DNA of 64,000 nucleotides from Exophiala sp. HKRS030. Its lineage: Eukaryota > Ascomycota > Eurotiomycetes > Chaetothyriales > Herpotrichiellaceae. Positions 42,401-53,258 of this stretch are shown one piece after another; position 1 is the stretch's first letter, and every line of letters starts with the position of its first letter. The notes under the pieces were generated by a model that did no database searches, had not been told where the DNA came from, and was given only the letters and a program-made list of their open reading frames with translations. Location of the stretch: contig JAHWDD010000004.1 in NCBI GenBank assembly GCA_023897205.1, forward strand, positions 4,154,001 through 4,218,000, given 5' to 3'. The position numbers were made by a program, and so were the translations under genes.

Positions 42401-44968
42401 ATGTCCGGTGTCGAGGCCACCCTCGGTGTCGTAAGCGCCGGAGCAGGGCTCATTTCGTTGGGTATACAGCTTGGAGAGTCAGCCATGAAGCTGAAGCGTA
42501 TCTACCATGCTGCAAGAGACGCTCCAGCCATTATACAAATGTTATTGCTTGACCTTGAAACGATGGCACTGGCTTTGGGGCAACTTGAGAATCATCGACA
42601 GCATGACAATCATGGTGAAGAGTTGCTGGTCCGCTGCATTTCACGGTGCCAACAATGTACCCAAGAAGTGCGACTGGTGGTTGAGAAACTTGAGCGATCC
42701 CTGGAGAAGCATTTCCGACTACCTGGAAGGTTGTACAGTGCATTCAAAGAGCGAGATGTGAAAGATCTCCTCGACGACCTCGAAAGGGCCAAAACCTCAA
42801 TGCACATTGCCTACACCATGTATATACACGCAGAACAGCAGAGGCGAGATCGCGAGCACCAAGCTCTCCTGGTCGGTCTTCGAGAACAGGTTCTTGAAGG
42901 AAGTGCAACCATTTCACAACAACTGTCGGTTCTCGTTGGACCTTCGATACAATTGATGCAGATCGAGACGTCTCTCATCAACAAGACCACCATTAACTCC
43001 CGGGACTTATCACACTCTCGTGATCAGGATGATGGACGACAAGTGTCCATCGCGAGAATGACTAGACGAAAGAAAGACAAACCCTACTTTCGGACATGTT
43101 TCCGATTTCCCTCTTGGCTCTCAAGCCGTATCTGGAATGTAGCTTTGCTTAGTGCCCAAGGCCGCTGGAATTTTGAGATCAAGACTTGGAGAATCGTTCC
43201 AAAAGACTCCCTGGTATTCCGGTACTGTCAAAGTGGCAACCTTGCCGGGTTACAGCGTCTTATTGGGAGTGAACAAGCGTCGGCTCTAGATATCACTGGT
43301 GGGTCGATCGACGGATATGCTCGGCCATGGAGCTTGCTCGAGGTCAGTCAAGACCCAATTTTCGTAACTCTGCTAACTCGACAGATGGCGGCGAATGCAG
43401 GACACATAGAGATTTGCCGTTTTCTCTTATCCTTGACGGTTTTTCCAAGCCACGACACAGTCCTTAGCAATGCTCTAGATCTCTGCGCCTTGCAGTCATT
43501 CCGCGCATCTCCCGAGGAGATGTACAAACTTTTCATGGAAGATCCGGAATTTTGTCCTGATGTCGCTGACATGGCTATGGGTGTACAACCTCCTTGGCTG
43601 ACATTTTGCCCTAGCCTGCGTTGTCTCGACCTTGTTCTGAGCCACCTAGGACCCGAATTCCTTGGCCTCTCGGCAGACACCAAGCTTGACATGGCGCTCG
43701 AGTTGGAATTTCTTGAACCTGCCGGCTTTCTCGAGTTTATCGGGTTACAGCAATATGACAACAGCCTGGTCTGCCTCAGAAGTATCGATGGGGAATCGAT
43801 TTTGCATCTGGTCGCGTCTTACCTCAACGGGGCCAAACACAGGCATTGTGCATGGTTCCACTTCGGCGTAGATCTCCTACGCCATGGTGCAGACCCGCAT
43901 GCAGTTTCCAATAGGTGGATACTTCTGGATGGCTTTGCGCGCACCCCTCTCATTCACCTGCTAAGATATGATTTGTATTCGAACTTCACGCCAGCAGGAC
44001 TGGTGAGTGTGATTCGCGATTGGGCTGATATGATCCGTCAAGCCGGACTAAATCTTTCGGACTACGGTAGGAATGAATCTAAAGTCTGGGAATCTCTTGG
44101 TGTAGGAACTCATTTACGGTACCTTGATGGAGTGATGAGTGGCAGCAGAGGAATCTATATCAAGCGACTAATCTTTGGTCCTAATCCACAAGACTGGAGT
44201 GTGGAATTTGCTCGTTGCGTAGTATTCTCATTGAGAAAACTATGTCCTCTACCTGGAGCATATCCAGGCCAAGCTCTTGTTCCTGATAGTATCCTATGGG
44301 AACCAAACGAAGAAGAGCAACATCAAGGTCCGTGGGATATTATATCAAGAAAGACGCTGCTTTCCTCAACTGTGGACATGAGAGTGATAGGCACGCGATC
44401 TAGGCAGCTCTTTCCCAATCTCATCGACGGAACGCAAGATGATCATGGGGTGATCACATTGATGCAGTATCGTACAGGCCGCCTCCAAAGCCGAGCTATG
44501 CGTTCTCGGTCGAGAGCAAAGAGCCAACCTCCCCTATTACGGAGAAGGGAAGTCGCATATAATGCATCACGATGGTGTATGGCGGGGTGGTTGGGAAATA
44601 TCCACCTATGTCCTCTCGATTCGCGATGGAATTTTGGTCACCAATCTCATCGGTCGGACATCCTGAGCGATAATTACTTCTGGATGGTCGCTGATCTACG
44701 GAAATGTATGCAGGGACTGTCTTGCGGTCACAGTACAGTACAACAACTTCCCTCCTGGAGACGATGTAGTTTTCTTGCCGACACCCGTGACTGTCAAGAC
44801 GAGTGGAAGCTGCGCAGGCATTGGGGCTGTGCTCGTAAGGGCCATACTGGGACGGCTGATTGCCCATGGGGCTGCAGCAAAGTTCATTTGGACCGACTTC
44901 ATGTGCCAGAGTCTCTCAAAGAATGGCACCCACAACTTGATTACCCTGACATCGATGACGACGATTGA
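42401..44968 (+). CDS. Protein with fungal STAND-type N-terminal domain and ankyrin-like region, no NTPase
   Basis: Exons 42401-43342 and 43385-44968 give 841 residues. The 42-bp intron (GTCAGT..TGCTAAC..ACAG) is in frame and stop-free, and removing it restores an ankyrin-like SLLEMAANAGHIEICRFLL. Residues 1 to about 160 are helical and start MSGVEATLGVVSAGAGLISLGIQL, the style of the fungal N-terminal (Helo-like/SesA-like) domains of STAND and NLR-like proteins. Further ankyrin-type segments are GNLAGLQRLI and GESILHLVA..DLLRHGADPHAV. No P-loop NTPase motif lies between them. The C-terminus is Cys/Trp-rich and ends in four Asp. Such modules are used in fungal self/non-self signalling; any such role here is inference. 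Confidence 0.7.
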   Translation: MSGVEATLGVVSAGAGLISLGIQLGESAMKLKRIYHAARDAPAIIQMLLLDLETMALALGQLENHRQHDNHGEELLVRCISRCQQCTQEVRLVVEKLERSLEKHFRLPGRLYSAFKERDVKDLLDDLERAKTSMHIAYTMYIHAEQQRRDREHQALLVGLREQVLEGSATISQQLSVLVGPSIQLMQIETSLINKTTINSRDLSHSRDQDDGRQVSIARMTRRKKDKPYFRTCFRFPSWLSSRIWNVALLSAQGRWNFEIKTWRIVPKDSLVFRYCQSGNLAGLQRLIGSEQASALDITGGSIDGYARPWSLLEVSQDPIFVTLLTRQMAANAGHIEICRFLLSLTVFPSHDTVLSNALDLCALQSFRASPEEMYKLFMEDPEFCPDVADMAMGVQPPWLTFCPSLRCLDLVLSHLGPEFLGLSADTKLDMALELEFLEPAGFLEFIGLQQYDNSLVCLRSIDGESILHLVASYLNGAKHRHCAWFHFGVDLLRHGADPHAVSNRWILLDGFARTPLIHLLRYDLYSNFTPAGLVSVIRDWADMIRQAGLNLSDYGRNESKVWESLGVGTHLRYLDGVMSGSRGIYIKRLIFGPNPQDWSVEFARCVVFSLRKLCPLPGAYPGQALVPDSILWEPNEEEQHQGPWDIISRKTLLSSTVDMRVIGTRSRQLFPNLIDGTQDDHGVITLMQYRTGRLQSRAMRSRSRAKSQPPLLRRREVAYNASRWCMAGWLGNIHLCPLDSRWNFGHQSHRSDILSDNYFWMVADLRKCMQGLSCGHSTVQQLPSWRRCSFLADTRDCQDEWKLRRHWGCARKGHTGTADCPWGCSKVHLDRLHVPESLKEWHPQLDYPDIDDDD

Positions 44969-45896
44969 TCCCTAAAGATGTTTCACTGCATTTGGGACCT
45001 ACAGGCGCGTCTTGGTTACTCAACGGCACTAATGGATGCTCCTAGTAGGGACCAATGCAATTGTCAACTAACCAATCTATCAGATCATCCATTCGACAAC
45101 ACGTCAGGCATCAACAAACGGCACGTTTCAGGACAAAGACGGAAACAACAAGGTACCAACTTTCGGAAGGTGTCTATGAGGAACTATTCAGGATCAGACT
45201 CTTGACAAGTCTGATTGTCCAGCAAGGGAAAATACGTCGTTACCAGCCTACACACAGCGTCACATTGAGATTAACTGAATACGTCTGGATGATTCAATAG
45301 GACCCCATTTCATGGTATTTGAGACTTAATGAGAAACGACTTAAAAAGGAATGTAAGCTAGCAGGGACTATTGACTATATCCCGTCCTTGGTAGTAAGTC
45401 CCTTGCGAGATGTGCGCGTTCTTCTCGTGTAATAACAGTTCAACCGAGCAGCAGAACTTCATAGGAGGCCAATGAGCTCAGGACTGTTTGTTTGGGATGG
45501 AAAATCTCGACCCATCCGACCGAAGCATCACCCTTGTTGGGAGTACCTTCAGAGTCTTATTCCATGAAAGGCCGACGGGATGATTTTCCTCCAGTGAACT
45601 GGCTTGTTTCGGAGTCATAGAGCGAGAACGAGCCCATCAAACATCAACATGAGTGGATTGTCATTCGTTCTCTATCGCTCTTGTGAAAAATATTGGGGGC
45701 GCTCCTAAAGAAAACCGTTTACTGGGATGGGAAATTTGCAGTCTTCAGCAGGGCACCAGCGCCTTGTCTTGTCCTGTCCTGTCCACGAGACTCGGGAAAA
45801 AGGTTGCCTTTTTAACAGCATCAACCTGATCCCTGATCATGTTACACTTGAAACATCCGGAAGCAGTGAAGTAGTGAAAGTAAGTCCCTGCAGACC
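44969..45896. other. Convergent intergenic region before SPC3
   Basis: 928 bp between two stops. Open frames are short and no RNA gene was recognised. Confidence 0.45.
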
Positions 45897-46697
45897 TCAC
45901 ACATCGACAATTGGAGAGGCGGACCCAGCTTCGGGAGCTGTTTTTTGTCCCTGATCCTTGGCCGCCGCAGTGGTGCTGGTGGTGGTTCCTTTCCGAGGCG
46001 GGAATCGAAACACTTGTGACTTTCCGACCTTGCCGGCTCTCCATTTACCCACGCGCTGTCCCAAAAGTCCCTTGTCCCAGACCAACGCGCCCACCCAGGG
46101 TTGGACGTTCCAGCCGACTTGCAAAGTGGCGTTGGCCCTCTCGGCGATGATGCCGCTCGGGTCGGTGACGTGGTATTTTGGTTTTTGGTTCTTCAGAGAG
46201 ATGAAGCCGGGTTTGACCAGATCTTTGGATTGTTTGCTCATCGACTCCCTCTTGCTCTTTTTGGGCTTGTTCTTCTTGTCCGGAAAGTACTTTTGTTTCA
46301 GGTTCTGCCACGACCACGGGGTTGAAGTGGCTGGGATGATTGTGTCCCAGATGACGGCCTCGGACATTTTGTTGTTTGTGGTGGCATCGTCACCACCACC
46401 AGAAGGATAATTGACCGTCACGTAGACAAACAACTGTTTCGTGTTCCAAGTGAACAAGCTGGAAAGGTCCGCGTCCAGGTCGAATCGAACCTGTGCGAAT
46501 TCCTCTCGTTTCTTGGTGTAATAATGAGCGCGACCTTTGACGACTTGGACATTTCGGACCGCGACGGAGGCACTCGGTGAACCCGAGGGAGAAGGTATGG
46601 GGATGACGGACAACAAGGCAATGATGGCCGCTAGGGTGAAGGCGCAAGTCGTAAAGAACCCAAAGGTCGTCTGGACCCGGTTGAGGGCGTTGTGCAT
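45897..46697 (-). CDS. SPC3: Signal peptidase complex subunit 3 (Spc3/SPCS3)
   Basis: One exon, 266 residues. The N-terminus MHNALNRVQTTFGFFTTCAF leads into a single membrane helix (about 10-32), as in all SPC22/23 proteins. The lumenal domain has VVKGRAHYYTKKREEFAQV, DLDADLSSLFTWNTKQLFVYVTVNY and VIWDTIIP. A lysine-rich insertion (about 130-160) follows, then YHVTDPSGIIAERANATLQVGWNVQP with a potential N-glycosylation site. Spc3 is essential for the signal peptidase that removes signal sequences in the ER lumen. The C-terminal Thr/Ala-rich tail is longer than usual. Confidence 0.92.
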   Translation of the reverse strand: MHNALNRVQTTFGFFTTCAFTLAAIIALLSVIPIPSPSGSPSASVAVRNVQVVKGRAHYYTKKREEFAQVRFDLDADLSSLFTWNTKQLFVYVTVNYPSGGGDDATTNNKMSEAVIWDTIIPATSTPWSWQNLKQKYFPDKKNKPKKSKRESMSKQSKDLVKPGFISLKNQKPKYHVTDPSGIIAERANATLQVGWNVQPWVGALVWDKGLLGQRVGKWRAGKVGKSQVFRFPPRKGTTTSTTAAAKDQGQKTAPEAGSASPIVDV

Positions 46698-47586
46698 GTT
46701 GGGCGGACAGTCCTGCGAGTAGATTCTTGGGTTTGCTTTCTTTGAACCTCACTCCGCTTCCTCGGCAGAACTTGTGAGACAATATGACCAGGCGAGGTTG
46801 TTCTTCTGATCAAATCATACTCGTACGTGTGACGGTCATGGCCTCACTCGGATCAAAGTGAGGTGGTTCCCTCAAATGCGGCGAGCGTCGAAGGGAAGTG
46901 AACACGTTTGGGGTAAATAGGTAAGTGACCGTCATGACCAGCCACGGTCGCGCCAAGCCATGACTCGCGTGTGTTTTTCTTGTCTCTTGATTCTTTTTCC
47001 CGAGCCATTTTGAGTCTTTCTTCTCTTTTTTTCCCTTCTCTCATGGACTTTGGCCTGGCAGCTCACAATCGCAGCAACAATCCCCAATTACTCGCGAAGT
47101 GGTTTTTCTGAACTCGAAAGTCTACACAGTTTCTCTGTGTATTCTTTTGGGGTTTTGACAAACGGAGTCCAAGAAGGACAAGACCTGTCGTTAATCGCCC
47201 ATGTCCTTCTCTTCAATGAACTACAAGGGTTTCATATCCAAGGTCACATTTTAATCTTTTTATGTTTTTATGGTCATGATCATGTTCATGTTCATTTTGA
47301 CTGTTATTGAGTACTGAGTACTGAATTGTCGTCAGTCTCTTGTGACACGACTCGCTAGAAGAGAAACAACTCGCTGTTCCTTGTAGCTTCAAAGAAGAAA
47401 GACCCCCCTCAAAACCCCTTGGATCATCCAAGATCAATCAACCAACCTACGCAAACAGACAGATACACAATTCCTTCCTCCCTATATGCGCCAGCAAAGA
47501 ACAAAACCACCACCACGCAAGAACAGCACATTGTATGACTCCCTCCTCATCTTTTTCTCTTCTTTTCCTCGTCGAAAAAAAGCTCC
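46698..47586. other. Intergenic region, SPC3 promoter and GNAT 3' flank
   Basis: 889 bp with a long pyrimidine-rich tract at about 46974-47041 on the plus strand. No gene was recognised. Confidence 0.45.
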
Positions 47587-48291
47587 TTACAAGTCTTTGA
47601 TCATGATCCAACCGGTTTGAATACATTTGCCCATTTTGAATTCGCGCTCTCCGACCTTTGTGAACCCGAAAGTCTCGTACACCTTGTGCGCCTTAAAATT
47701 GCCCTCCCACACGCCGAGCCAGAGGATGCGGTAGGCCATGAGTCTCGCCATGTCCTCCATCTCGCGCTCCAGGGCCTTGCCGACGCCGATCCCGTGGTGG
47801 TCCGCGTCGACGTACAGCCTCTGCAATTCTACAATGCTCTCGAGGTCCTCGATGCAGGCCTCGCTGGAGCCTTCGGCGAGTTGCGCAAACGCGATGATTT
47901 TGCCGCCGTCGCCTTCTCCCTGCCCGCCGGCACAGGCGACGATGAGATGTGTTCGGGGGCTCCGGATGTACTCTTCGACGGTGGACTCGCTGAACGCCAC
48001 GTCGAGATAGGCCTTTAGGTCCACCGTGGGGATGGAGAATCCATAGGTCGTCGAAAAGACCTTTGCGCCTAGCTCGGCGATCGCTGGTGCATCATCGATT
48101 GTCGCCTGTCGGATCTTGAATGATTGTTTTGTCGTCTTCGCTCCATTTGCTGATCTCGATCGTAATTGTACTGCTGTCGGAGATGAGATGTGTGAGTTGA
48201 AAGAGTATTCCGCTACCGAAGACGGCGGCGGTGGTGGTGATGCAGACTGTGTAGAAGTGATGGGGATGACTGGTTGAGCAGCGAGCATCAT
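47587..48291 (-). CDS. GNAT family N-acetyltransferase
   Basis: One exon, 234 residues. After a Ser/Pro-rich N-terminus of about 60 residues, the GNAT fold starts at FKIRQATIDDAPAIAEL. A beta-4 strand with IIAFAQL follows, then the acetyl-CoA pyrophosphate loop LYVDADHHGIGVGKALERE, the fold-closing LWLGVWEGNFKAHKVYETFGF and a final KVGEREF. The closest wording is that of small-molecule or ribosomal-type acetyltransferases. The substrate cannot be told from sequence. No mitochondrial or secretory signal is clear. Confidence 0.88.
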   Translation of the reverse strand: MMLAAQPVIPITSTQSASPPPPPSSVAEYSFNSHISSPTAVQLRSRSANGAKTTKQSFKIRQATIDDAPAIAELGAKVFSTTYGFSIPTVDLKAYLDVAFSESTVEEYIRSPRTHLIVACAGGQGEGDGGKIIAFAQLAEGSSEACIEDLESIVELQRLYVDADHHGIGVGKALEREMEDMARLMAYRILWLGVWEGNFKAHKVYETFGFTKVGEREFKMGKCIQTGWIMIKDL

Positions 48292-49336
48292 GATTGCGTA
48301 TCCTTATTCGTATATTCGTACTCTGGTGCGTTTTGTGCGTTTTGTGTGTTTTATGTCTGTGTTCGTTTTTGAGAGAATATAGAGGGATAGATACCGCTCA
48401 GGTATAGTCGAACCGAGTACCGATTATAACACCCAGCACCAGTTTTTGTCTTGGATGTAATTGCTAAGATCGGATCACCTCGACTTGTTTGTTGCAATTC
48501 AATAGGAATAACAGCAAAGACGTATGATATACCGGTGGTACTGTATGGGAAAAATCAAGAATCATAGCTGTGCATGTAGATATGGTTGATATGTAGAAAC
48601 CCAGATGGCGAAAAGTCGGCGACGCGCCCTGGGAGTAACGATCAAGAATACTCACTTCTCCGCACGCCCTGTCAGTGTCAGTATGTACAACTGTATCTCA
48701 CTGTACGGATATTTGTTTTGGGGCGGAATGGATTGAGATCAGAGGCGATCGCCGCTTGGTGCCGCTTATTGCGAGAAAGCTCCTCGTACTTCCGAGCACG
48801 CCCTGTAACAGATGGTCACGACAAGTTCTACGTAGCAGCCCATCTACGCCTTTGGCGCCACCCGCCAAGGGATCAAATGCACAATTCCGCTACGAGTCTC
48901 TCACTCTGATTCTGACAAGCGGTACCGACGGCGACCACGGTTCTTTCGTTGCAGCCTCGAAAATGGGAAAGCTACGCCGTGAGTAGCCGCTCCCCTGCAT
49001 AGGCGGTAAATTGAGAAACCAAGGCCAAAACAAAAAGAAAAATCTCGAATGAACTGTGTTTCTCTCTCCTCTGCAATTCTATCCTGAATTGCTCTGTGGT
49101 TCCTGGCCATCTAGTACGTTGCTTTCTCTGGCCTATAACTCCCTTCAACGTTCGACATTAGCTCTTGGGTCGGCACAATTCCTTGATTGCTTGCTTCCAA
49201 CGCTCATCATCACTAGCTCATGGTAAACTCAATTCTTTGATCGCTTCAACGCTTCCAGCACAAACTCATCCAGTATCCGAAGGCCATTTCCGACTTCTGT
49301 TCTTCCGAATGCAGCCCTTGCAGCACCTGCAATCAA
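48292..49336. other. Intergenic region, GNAT promoter
   Basis: About 1.05 kb. Small GT-rich repeats (GTGCGTTTT units) lie near 48326-48350 just upstream of the acetyltransferase gene. Plus-strand frames of about 100 codons near 48586-48986 lack features. Confidence 0.45.
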
Positions 49337-50746
49337 TCATGACGTGAGCTGAAGTCGATGTTTTTGGAAATAGTTGTCGTAAAGGCTATCCGCGCCTTGC
49401 TCTCCTTTTTCAATTTCGACCTCCAAGGCCGCCATGATGGTGTCGTGTAGATCGAGCTTGACAAAAGTCTTGCCCTGGTCTTCATCCTGTCCTCTAGAAA
49501 GGCAAACCTCGACGACATGCTTGAGCATTCCTGTGTGTCCGGGCATGTCTGGGTACGAATTTTGGACGAGATGTAAGTTATCGAACCATGAATCCCTCAT
49601 CGCAGCCCATGCAGCAAGCTTCGCTGCAGTGTGTATGATGAGATCTTTCTTGTTGAAAACACCTCGAGCACTAAGAGTCGCGTTCGTCGTCTTGTCAAAG
49701 TACATCTGCATGTCGATGAGGTTGCAATCGTTTGCTCGAATGACTTCACGACGCAGGCTGAGTTTCCGGAGATTCAAGAACGCAGGGTATTGGATCATCA
49801 TGTTCCATATCGGTTGCAAGATACTTTCACAATACTCCTGGCACAACTGCGCGGCATTACCACTCTTTTCGAATGAAATGTGCTGGATGAGGGTTGTGGT
49901 TCGACGTCGGAGGCATTTTAGCCCATTTGGCCGGAAGAGATGATCGGGGTCGGCTGCGACAAACTTGTTCTTGCTATAGAGGACTGTGCTGGCTTCTCGG
50001 TAGATCTGTCGATTGGTCCGCAGGATTGATGCATCAATGCCATGCCCTTGGGGCTTGGGAAACGTCAAAGCATCGGCAAAAGTGACCGAACCATCTTGTG
50101 CCACCAAGAGCTCGCGATACAGCATGAAGCGGAAATGTTTCCAATTGTCACTCAGAATTTCGAATCGCATCCAACCAGCCTGTTCGACCTGTCTGCGCTT
50201 GAAGAGGAAACGGGGGGTGGGAGTCCAGCTCTTCTTTTCTTCTTTCCTAAAATTCGAGGCGTTGGCAAGGTAAGCCCTGGCTTCCTCAAAAGTGTAACCT
50301 GGTAGCAAGACAGAGGGCGCATTCGAAGGAATAGGAAGCATGTTGTTTCTTTTCGGGCGGGAAGATGCTGGTGTTGTATTCCGGTTGGTGGCGGTGCTGC
50401 TCCTCCTCCTCCTCCTCCTCACAGATCTTATGCCTTGGTGTCTTGCTACGGTCGAAGGGGAGGTAGTTGAAGTGAGTGCTTCGTTCGCATGATCATTCTC
50501 GAGGCGTGAGTGTGGTGTCTCCAATGTCGTCGTGTCATCTCCAGCTGAACTGGTTTCTCGATGTCCTGACTTTCGACGTCTCGTTGAAGGAGTGTAGTCT
50601 GGATCAGAGTCTTCCTGTCTCACTTCACTCTTTCTCTTTTTGCTGGGAGACTCCCGCGCGCCGTGAGAAGGACAGAGGGGGTGGATGGAGTCGGGGAGAC
50701 AAAGACAGGCGCCCGGCCTAGAATACTTCAGTGTGATGAACGACAT
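49337..50746 (-). CDS. 2EXR/F-box-like fungal protein of unknown function
   Basis: One exon; the start at 50746 (MSFITLKYSRPGACLCLPD) gives 469 residues. The frame is open further upstream, but that part has no plausible N-terminus. The first about 190 residues are disordered and basic with Ser/Arg runs, including a stretch of six Arg from a CTC-repeat. The remainder carries the pattern of a large Pezizomycotina family: GSVTFADALTFPKP, then SILRTNRQIYREASTVLYSKNKF. That sequence is typical of 2EXR/F-box-like domains, followed by a Leu-rich helical region. The family has no established biochemical role, so I give none. Confidence 0.75.
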   Translation of the reverse strand: MSFITLKYSRPGACLCLPDSIHPLCPSHGARESPSKKRKSEVRQEDSDPDYTPSTRRRKSGHRETSSAGDDTTTLETPHSRLENDHANEALTSTTSPSTVARHQGIRSVRRRRRRSSTATNRNTTPASSRPKRNNMLPIPSNAPSVLLPGYTFEEARAYLANASNFRKEEKKSWTPTPRFLFKRRQVEQAGWMRFEILSDNWKHFRFMLYRELLVAQDGSVTFADALTFPKPQGHGIDASILRTNRQIYREASTVLYSKNKFVAADPDHLFRPNGLKCLRRRTTTLIQHISFEKSGNAAQLCQEYCESILQPIWNMMIQYPAFLNLRKLSLRREVIRANDCNLIDMQMYFDKTTNATLSARGVFNKKDLIIHTAAKLAAWAAMRDSWFDNLHLVQNSYPDMPGHTGMLKHVVEVCLSRGQDEDQGKTFVKLDLHDTIMAALEVEIEKGEQGADSLYDNYFQKHRLQLTS

Positions 50747-51797
50747 GAGTGCGAAAGAGATGTCGATGGATTCATGCTGGTGAAAAGGGAAAGAAGGCGC
50801 AAGGGCGACGGACCAAAGTGTTTTTGTGTGTGAGTGCATCGCGTGTGAAGTGACAGTGAAAACAACAGTGCAAGGAGAGGCTGCGAGGCCACATGATGAG
50901 GCTTTGGAGGCCATCCTTACCATAGCCGATGAATGTGATGAGGCACAACGACCACACATCTGGTCTGGTTATTGCTGGATACCCTACCCTGTGTTTCGGC
51001 GCGCATAACAGGTGGTATCATGGGATGGAGGGTATGTGCGGTCATTTTTTTTATTGTGATTAATCGGATTTGTACAGAATGCGATAGGTGTGTTTTCTTC
51101 AAGAGGCACGGGTGCTGGGTGGTATTCCAAAACTGCTAGCAGGTGTATACAGAGATATCGAAGGCTCACAGACAATTTTATATCATACATCATACTGCCA
51201 TCGTATGGCATGAGAAGATCCTCACCGTATTTAGGTAGTCATTGTCACCAAACAAAGTTCAGCTTCTTTTGGTTTGATCCTTCCCTGTTCATACTTTGAC
51301 CTGGTCAACCTTTTGTAGAATCGGCGTCCAACGTCCTTGTCTCTGCCATTTCGTCGTTGACTCTCCAATAAGACTTCGACTCGGCATCTCCATGTACGGG
51401 TCGATGCTGGAGCACAGCCTTTGCCTTTGCCTTTGCCAGCCTGGCAGCCTGGTGTTCATTTCTTATCCGACTCCTTAGAGTAACCGGCGATGTCCCCTGG
51501 AGCCTGCTAGATTTGCTGAACACCACCAAGAAACATTCCGAGAAAGGACAAAACAAAATACAGACTAATTAATGACGAACTTCACCGGTTTAACACCGAG
51601 ACAATTCCCACACTCTTTGAGACTGACCAATCACCGTTATGGCATAATAATCCTGGTCACGTGTCAGCAGCCAAGCGAAAACAGCCGATCCCGTTCCGAG
51701 CACCTGCTTCACAGTTCCCTCGACATCACGAAAGCTTCACGTTGCTCTCCTTCGACATAGAAAGCGCGCCATCACCTTTCTCCCCTCCAAACACACA
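50747..51797. promoter_or_regulatory. Divergent promoter region, 2EXR-like gene / SDHC
   Basis: About 1.05 kb without another supported gene. Confidence 0.45.
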
Positions 51798-52804
51798 ATG
51801 TCCGCCAGCTTGTTCTCCCGACGGGCTCTCCAGGCCACCACGAGGCGGTGTAAGCTGAACCATCAGTCCTCTCCCCTCACGGACTCTATGGACTGACGAT
51901 CGAGCAGTGACAGTAGCCAACCCCTCCGCCTTCACCAAGACTCCCCTGTCGCGATGGTCAGCTCCAGCAGCTATCGCGGTCGGCCAGAATGTGCAGTATA
52001 GGTGAGACATTCTCATGCGCTGTTATATGGCTGCTTCCGTGAACCCTCTCGTGCCTCTCTGCCACTCGACCTCTACCGCTGCGACGATCAACCGAGCACC
52101 AATGCTTCCGAACCAGGAAAAGAGGATATATTTCAGACCTTCATCCTCACAAACACACACACCTCATCCTCCGGCCGGTCGAAGAAGATAACGCGCATAA
52201 GAAAGCACTTCCCACCGAACGACTCCGAACAACCCACAGCCTCCGCATCCGCATGACCTCTCTCTCGTGTCTCCCACCTTTGCATCATGCACCCAGTCTT
52301 CATGGCGACGATTATTTACTGTTGTCCGAGCGAGCTCATGCTAACCTACCTTGTTCCCCTAGACCAGCAGCGACAACCACCAGCATGACCCCCGCCGCCG
52401 GTGATGAAATCCTCGCCGCCCAGCGCCGCCACCGACCAGTAGCTCCTCACCTCTCCATCTACCGACCCCAGATAACGTGGTACATGTCCATGTTCCACCG
52501 AATCACGGGCGCGACGCTGTCCGTCGGCGTCTACGCCTTCGGCGCCGCCTACTTGATCGCCCCCATGCTCGGCTGGCACCTCGAGAGCGCCACCCTCGCC
52601 GCCAGTTTCGCCAGCCTGCCCATCTTCGCCAAGATCTCGCTCAAGACCCTCGCGGCCTACCCCTTCACGTACCACTGCTGGAACGGCATCCGACATCTCG
52701 TCTGGGACACCGGTGCGGCCATGACGAACAAGCAGGTTATCGTGACGGGATGGACGACCATCGGTTTGGCCACCGTCAGCGCTTTGGCTTTGGTGTTTAT
52801 GTGA
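51798..52804 (+). CDS. SDH3: Succinate dehydrogenase cytochrome b560 subunit (SdhC/Sdh3)
   Basis: Exons 51798-51849, 51908-52001 and 52363-52804 give 195 residues. The first two exons code for a mitochondrial presequence (MSASLFSRRALQATTRR..). Exon 3 has the conserved quinone-site region RPVAPHLSIYRPQITWYMSMFHRITG, with Ser and Arg of the ubiquinone pocket, and three membrane helices. The haem-ligand His lies in helix 2 (YHCWNGIRHLVWD) between AAYPFTYH and the loop. SdhC anchors complex II in the inner mitochondrial membrane. The second intron (361 bp, with TGCTAACC branch) is much longer than any other intron in the window. Confidence 0.93.
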
Positions 52805-53258
52805 AGAAAAGTGGAGAAATAAGACCTTGGAATGGAAGCCGAATGGACGGCGTCGTGACTACTCACAGCAAGGCCAAATTGTTGTATATAACCATTTCCA
52901 ACAACAAACCTGGAAGATCCTGGTTTCTTCTAAACTAGCGCAGTTACAACAGCAATAGCGATGACATGGATTAACACTAACATTCAAACCTTGATGTGTT
53001 CATTTCCTCTATCCCTGTATTCTCGTTGACGATCAGATTGATTCTTGCTGAGTGATACTGTTGGATTTTCCAGCCGACCGATGCTGAACCAGCGCTCCTG
53101 TCTGTTACTAGCGGATATGCGCTACATGTTTCTAGCCATAATCTCCGATGTACAAGTTTCGGCTACCTAAGGGAGGTATGCGTGTACACACGAAAAGAAA
53201 GAAGATAAGAATAATCACTTGCGTGGCGGCCACGTCTGGGATCGTGACCTTTCCATCT
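52805..53258. other. Convergent 3' flanks of SDH3 and the OB-fold protein gene
   Basis: 454 bp between stops. No gene was recognised. Confidence 0.45.
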
